Shown piece by piece: positions 58,327 to 64,000 of a stretch of DNA of 64,000 bases (within the stretch, counting starts at the first letter, position 1; every line of letters begins with the position of its first letter). The position numbers and the translations under genes were made by a program. The notes under the pieces were generated by a model. The model was not told the origin of the DNA. It was given only the letters and a program-made list of their open reading frames with translations, and searched no databases. Source of the DNA: Amphirosellinia nigrospora (taxonomy: Eukaryota > Ascomycota > Sordariomycetes > Xylariales > Xylariaceae); the NCBI GenBank assembly GCA_004123355.1, contig SCHM01000004.1, positions 2,294,001 through 2,358,000 on the forward strand. Reading direction: 5' to 3'.

Positions 58327-60645
58327 GGTTTTACCTGTTGGCCATCAAGGTCCCATGTTAAACTGTCAGAAGACGAACGAAGTAGAAGCGAGCGAGGAAA
58401 AGTTTGATGACTCGCATGGGAGTCAGTGATATCCTTGATTTTCTAGTATCTTGACGAATTCAAAGGGGCTCTATTGGCTTATTGATGCTAGAGTGTCTGT
58501 TAGGCCTTGCTCGGGTTGAAAATAGAGTGGACTCCTTTTTTCACATATGAGATCTTTTTACTTGTGATACCTGCGTGTGTATGTAACATCGCAAACACTT
58601 CCCCACTCAGGCGGCTTATGACTGTTCGCCTGTACTTACTTCACGCGCTGATAACTCGGAAAAACCCATCGTGAACACCCGCCCGCCCTGAGAGCTAAGA
58701 GTCGATGAAATCGATATTACGTAGTCGCCTCGGCGGCGGAAGCTAAATTAGCAAAACCACTAGGCAAAAATATCCGTGACATGGCCTTCGGCGGCAAACA
58801 CCACCACGTCCAACGTCCTAAACTAGTGAATCCCCTCCCGATTGCATGCGCATTCGCCTTTTTCGTTACACGTCAGCGCAACTCTGCATCGTGGCGGGTC
58901 GCACGAGTCAAGATCGGGGGGTGGACGGCGGCGTCGTCGATCATGCGTGTTTAGAGAGCCACTACGAATATTCCTGCAGCCGACTAGTCTTCCGTTCGGT
59001 GCCTAAGTTTCTTCTATCAAACTCTAGTTTGTGGCACCATCAACAAAACAGAAGCCCCTTCGGGATGCCGGAAAAACCGTAGCAACCAAACTATGCCCCC
59101 CGTGTCGGCCACGTCGGACGACAAAGACGATGGCCGGAGCCTAGGTGAGTGAATAATGTCAATGGCGATGCACTAAAATCGAAACGTTCTGGGCCCTTGG
59201 TGGCATTCGGCGTCTGATAGAACCTCTCAGGCAGCCACACGATCGCCGAATTGCGAAGTACTAGCGACGACCCAGCGAGTCATTCCGGCTCGGAGTGAAC
59301 TTCGTGGTTTTCTGTCAGCTCGGCCCGTGCCATATGTCTCTTGGATTATTGAACACGCGGCTTGTCGTCATGTGGTTGATTGAAAAGAAACCGGTCGAAA
59401 GATGACGCTGATGGCTAAATGGCGACTCATGAGTTGTTTTGCTGATAGACGTCAGCACAGACACTTCGCACTAAATTCTGATGTGGTTTATTGGGGTTCG
59501 TGCCCGGCGTTGTCTCGCCGGATAGAACGATAACCATTCAAAGCCACGAGGAAGAAGAGAATGTTAGTAGAGACTCATACAGATGACATATCACGGAGTA
59601 TCGCGTGGAATACGTAGTGTGGCGTAGCTTAAAACTGTGACGGGCTGAGGGATGCAATACGCCACGAACTTGGGTGTTGTTGTCTCAGAAACGCCACTAA
59701 TAGTCGCTTGTACTAGGCACAGCCGAACCAACATTTAGACGCTGAGGCTGAGACTCGGGACGTTGAGACCGGTTGCCACGAACTCCTCCGAGTCAGACAG
59801 ATCACCTGATACTCGGACATTTTCTTCAGGCGTAAGCAGTACGATGTGTCTTAGACATAACTACGTACTATGTAGTGATAGCAAGTGGCGAGTATGGCAA
59901 ATTCATAGATACATACAACCGGCTCGCCCCAGCCAATCATGTCGTGAAACCGATATAATTTAAGGACATATCACTCTAGTGTTGTTGACCTACGTTACAA
60001 TAATTACATCGATGATTGTACAAAATGGTCGAAAGGAAACTCTCGGCCGTTAGAAAGGGAGAAGGCTGACATGAGCCATCTGATCCTTCCACACGGGTGA
60101 TCTCACACGGCAATAATGAGGCCGAGAGATGGCGGATGCTCTGTGCTCAAGGCCTCGCCCGCCGATTGTTATCATACGACGTTTACATTTGGCCGCCATA
60201 GTAATACAAGTTCGATAGAGGGCAACACTTGATGGCGCACCACAAGACATTCCGTCACACGTACATTCACAAAAGCAGGCAGTGTCATCTGGAATACTAT
60301 GGAGCAGACAGACAGCCATGCGGCTGGTGGCCTAGATTGGAGTCTATTCATGCCCAGATTGATACTCACCTATGCTAAGACTTGTAGTGGTTGGTGTGAG
60401 TTTCGTCTCGTCCAAGTTCGGAACCCATGCCACGTAAGATGTAGATGGGGAAAAACTGTTTTGGTTTGGTACCTCAGATCAGACTCAGATGACAACGAAA
60501 AAAAATGTGGAAAGGCTTCGGTGCCTGTCTAAGAGTAATGCTGGAGAACACGAGAGTTTATGCGCACACGCCACTCGACCCCATCGCAGTTGGGACTACG
60601 GCAGACCAGCACCCGACTTGGCTCAATATTGAGAGACCCGCGTGC
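58327..60645. other. Gene-poor stretch
   Basis: 2.3 kb after the precursor gene. A short ATG frame with a donor-like end (about 59093-59144) is isolated. Nothing else supported. Confidence 0.5.
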
Positions 60646-60975
60646 TTACCGCTCCTCTTCCTCGGAAGGGCAACCAAAAACATCAAGCATCAGAGATAAC
60701 CAGCGATCGACCAACTCACGACCACGCAAAACAACTAGACGGAAAGTGCCTTGAGTGGTTCGAGCGGTGATCTGGCCGGAGGGATCAACGGCGCCGTATA
60801 GATCGTGACCCCGTTTTTTGCGCCTCTATGTCTGACCTCTCCATCGAAGTAGAATAGTAGGAAGAGATTATCGAGATGACACGCAGTCAAACATGATCAG
60901 GTGCTGACTTACATGACAAAAGACAGGACCTGAACAACCTGTCTCTGTCCTGGTGGATCGGCATCCTCACTAGAC
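60646..60975 (-). CDS. Unrecognised two-exon fragment
   Basis: The lower part (60825 down to TAA at 60646-60648) reads GHDLYGAVDPSGQITARTTQ, FRLVVLRGRELVDRWLSLML and DVFGCPSEEER, clearly protein-like. It is preceded by a TAG acceptor and, upstream, by a GTAAGTC donor after DADPPGQRQVVQVLSFV. The two exons join in frame only if the A run at 60814-60819 is one base short, as seen elsewhere in this window. I cannot name the product; there is no start codon I can defend and the gene may be truncated. Treat as a possible 3' end of a small gene or a relic. Confidence 0.33.
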
Positions 60976-63900
60976 TACTATAGTAAAACCCTAACAAGGC
61001 GTTTGGTGAGAACACGCATCTTTGTGAGGAGTAATGGGATGGGGACTCTGTAGATCCGCTTCGGCGTCGCTCTGTGGTCTTGATACTGCATCACACTAGT
61101 GTAGAGTTCTTATCGCGTGTTGGAACCACGTCACTCAACGCTGCATGCCCTCCCTCCCCACCGCCGAACGTAACAAATCAGCATAAACCACTCCCACCGT
61201 AACGGGGCGCTAGGCAACCGCCGGATCTCAGTATTGGCGATAGCCTCATCCCGTGCAGCGCCGCCCAAGCCCTTCGTCTTCCTCCCTCCCCTTTTGTTTA
61301 CAACACCATGAGACAAAGAGATTCGCGCGCGTATGAGGCGTGACGAATGATAGCTCTCTGGGAGAAATTAGGTCTAGATAATGGCAGCGGTAGGCTCTCA
61401 TGTAGCCCCCCTATAATAGATCGAGCCATGAAATAAGTCACCGACGTATCGAATCGGGCATTGTCATCGTAGTGGTGCCCTCTCTATGATAATTTGCTCA
61501 AACCTATTACATATTCCTGATGAGGGCGTGGGCTTGGGTCGCTAGTCCCATTTGACAGCGTTCGCGCCGTTATGAGCTTGTTAAGTGGGCGTCAGCAGTA
61601 GCATCATCATTGGATCGGATCAGATCAGGCAAGCAAAGCAAGCAGGCAGGGCCTTTGAGGCCGATCTGAAGTCGGATTCCGACCCTCGCGCCCTGGAAAG
61701 GTCGCCGTTCTCTCTCCTTCTGCGGATTATAGAATACAATGGTGTAGTGTATTATTGTAGTGTAGCATCGTCAGCTAACGCGCCTTCATCCTTTCGAGGG
61801 GGGGCCGGAAATTACAGCACACATGAATCTTCATTTTTCACCGCTAGGTGTACAAACAACCCAATCAGCCACGAGGAGGATGAAGGGCAGCTAGAACCAC
61901 CAGCCCCCCTCCTCTTCCTCAAAACGTCGACGCGCATGTGGCATAGGACTCCATCCCCAGCCCGCCGGAGATTTGATTCGCCCGGGCGCCAACGTGCGTT
62001 GCCGGTCGAAGGAGGAAAATCAGGAATCAGGGAAGAAGGGAAGAAGGGAAGAAGGGAAAATGGGGCCAAAGGGCTCTAGGGCTCCAAGGCTCACTTTTTT
62101 TTTTCCCCTTCCCACTTCACACCACATCACAATGAGGATAGCGATTCCCACACACCAATGCATCGGGAGCGCGCTACTGCATCGTCGACAAGGGTATGTG
62201 GGTGGGCGGATGGGTCGATGGGGGGTGGGTATGGAATGGGCAGAAACGTTGGTTTTCCCTCAAATGCCCTTTGCTCTTTGCCCTTTCGACACTTCCGTGC
62301 AGTTCTACTCGGCCTGCCGACATGCGGTAACTAATGATAATTGGTCCTAATCTATAGTAGGCATTGTGATGATTCTGATATTGCGACTTACTACTACTAC
62401 TGGTACCGCTGCTACACTACTTCTATGCCGCCGCTTCCTGCATTGCCCAATGCACTGCAACCTGATGCCGCGCAATGAGGTATAATGCAGGTGGGTAATG
62501 AAAGAAAGAAAAAAAAGTCCAGTTCCTGCCTCCCCCAAATAGATCGACTAATAACGATCAACCCCCTGGCGAAGGGGAGGGGCACGATATTGGAAATCCT
62601 GTCGGTGATTGCATCGGTGCGCACGACTATACTCGGCAGGCTATTGCATAGATCTGACTGACTCTGAGATGTCCGTTGAGCCGAGCTAGTCCTAGAATGA
62701 ATATCGTCCTTTGATATAGTAGTGTAGTGTATAGGATGATGAATGGCCTGCCACGGCTACTGCAGCAGCTACAGTAGCAACCGGCACCAAGTTGCGCGCG
62801 TGGAAAAGAGAGGTGAGGATCAGCCAACCACCGCTTGCTTGGGAGGAGCTCGCCTGTCTTCCTCTATTCATCCCATCGCCGATGTCCGACTAGCGAAGGC
62901 TCCAGGCGATCAGGATCTAGTTATCCGTCGCTAGATGGTCTCGTCTCGAGCCATGCGTTCGCTGTCAAAATAGGTATTTACATTAATTAGTACTTAACTT
63001 GAGTAGATAAGATAAACAAAGTAGAACGCTAGTCTAGCGGCAAGTGACTTAGGATCGGAATCCGTGTTGATAACGTTGCCCATATTCGGCAGTATATAAA
63101 ATTCGCGATTCCTACTTATGTGACTGGGCTAAAGTAGTAATATTAGGAAACGGTGTGAGGATGGGATGGACAGGGTAAGAAACACCAGTAGGCGACCGAA
63201 ACCTCATGGCTAGATCATCTAAGCAACGCAGCTTCGCCCATCGTCAACCTACCAGTACATTTATCATGCTATACGTCAGATATGCTATAGATCCGATACA
63301 CACTAGAGCATGCGAGAGGAAGGGGGGGCAATGGTTAACGCCAAGGGCTCATGAAGTCAGCCGGTCTAGCGTTCCGTTCTAAACATTGGCCGGCTGCGGT
63401 TCGCTAGGTCGAGATTGGCCGGATGCAGTGAGAAAAAAACATGCAGACACACAGGGCCCTGATGCAACCTCTTGATGCGACGCTAAGGCACTTCGCAAGC
63501 CCTGCGCGTGGAGCGTGATTGCGAAAGTAAGGCGGGTGGCGTCGACCCCTACCGACGAATTAGCTGGGCCACTCCCCTGGACAAACCAGTCCTGTATATG
63601 GTTGAGGCACAAGTTTGATGGATGCGTATAGATCATGTTATAGAATCAGATAATTAAGATGGCTATGCAAAAAAAACCACCAAAAAAGGCATCATTCACT
63701 CATGGCGTAGTACTAACGACACAGCATTGTATAGTTGGTTGTATAGTAGCGATCTTTCGCTTTAACATTGTATTTGGGTTGTGAAGAGTCTTCTATCCTG
63801 TGATATACTTTCTCATCGACCCAGGGGCTCACCGGGCTCATGGGCCCAGCGTCCACCACCGTAGATAACGTAACATATTTGTATGTGACTGACGCATCAA

Positions 63901-64000
63901 CTCTTTCGTAGATGTGCGCCGTCTATGGGTTATTGGCCCGTCTTTGTTCTAATTTCGTGTCCCGTGACGAATCCTCCCCGGTCCGGAGCTCGCAGGCTCG
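60976..64000. other. Gene-poor right end of window
   Basis: 3 kb with no supported gene. Purine- or pyrimidine-rich simple stretches occur at 62025-62105 (GAAGGGAA repeats, then a T run). No tRNA or mobile element recognised. Confidence 0.5.

Noticed and set aside
1-64000. CRISPR arrays, rRNA genes, intact transposases or a secondary-metabolite cluster
   Set aside because: None seen: no regularly spaced repeats, no rRNA-like sequence, no transposase or reverse-transcriptase motifs, and no PKS, NRPS or terpene-synthase domains.

Overview
The window is nuclear DNA of a filamentous ascomycete (Pezizomycotina, most likely a Sordariomycete; this is inference from gene content). The evidence is short 50-120 bp GT-AG introns, chitin synthase and chitin-deacetylase-like genes, a Zn2Cys6 regulator, and long gene-poor spacers between compact housekeeping genes. 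I see no bacterial operon, CRISPR array, intact transposon or rRNA.

Layout. 0.2-4.5 kb: a Zn2Cys6 transcription factor (-) diverges from an NmrA/epimerase-like oxidoreductase (+). 5.8-9.2 kb: a division-1 chitin synthase (-). 10.8-11.6 kb: a membrane-anchored polysaccharide deacetylase (-). 12.9-13.4 kb: a decayed fragment with weak ADP-ribosyltransferase-like features. 14.5-15.4 kb: a Ser-rich fungal protein (-). 18.9-26.3 kb is the housekeeping core: PWP1 (-) and PRP16 (+) share a 322-bp divergent promoter, followed by acylphosphatase (-) and a Tls1/C9orf78-family protein (+). 28.1-29.7 kb: an all-Cys RING-like protein (-). 33.3-34.4 kb: a sulfotransferase-like P-loop protein (-). 38.4-40.1 kb: a degenerate metallo-beta-lactamase-fold protein (+). 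41.0-42.0 kb: a penta-EF-hand protein (-). 44.3-45.7 kb: a ChaC-type gamma-glutamylcyclotransferase (+) with a 5-nt microexon. 46.2-47.0 kb: an RRM/RGG protein (-). 51.1-53.6 kb: a long disordered conserved fungal protein (+). 53.7-54.8 kb: a CitE/HpcH-like lyase (-). 57.7-58.3 kb: a secreted, Kex2-processed precursor (+). The last 5.7 kb is nearly empty, apart from a small gene fragment near 60.8 kb. Two related tRNA-like elements lie about 50 kb apart in opposite orientation (4975-5070 and 55552-55649).

The main caveat for any reader is that about fifteen conserved genes or exons, including essential PRP16 and PWP1, are broken by 1-nt deficits. Nearly all sit in homopolymer runs. Restoring one base recovers a conserved protein each time, so these look like consensus-sequence errors rather than pseudogenes. 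I therefore annotate such loci as whole genes and note each break.

Functional themes are cell-wall synthesis and modification (chitin synthase, deacetylase), ribosome biogenesis and splicing (PWP1, PRP16, Tls1-like), glutathione turnover (ChaC), calcium signalling (penta-EF) and one candidate secreted peptide precursor. The genes look like an ordinary chromosomal neighbourhood, not a biosynthetic cluster.
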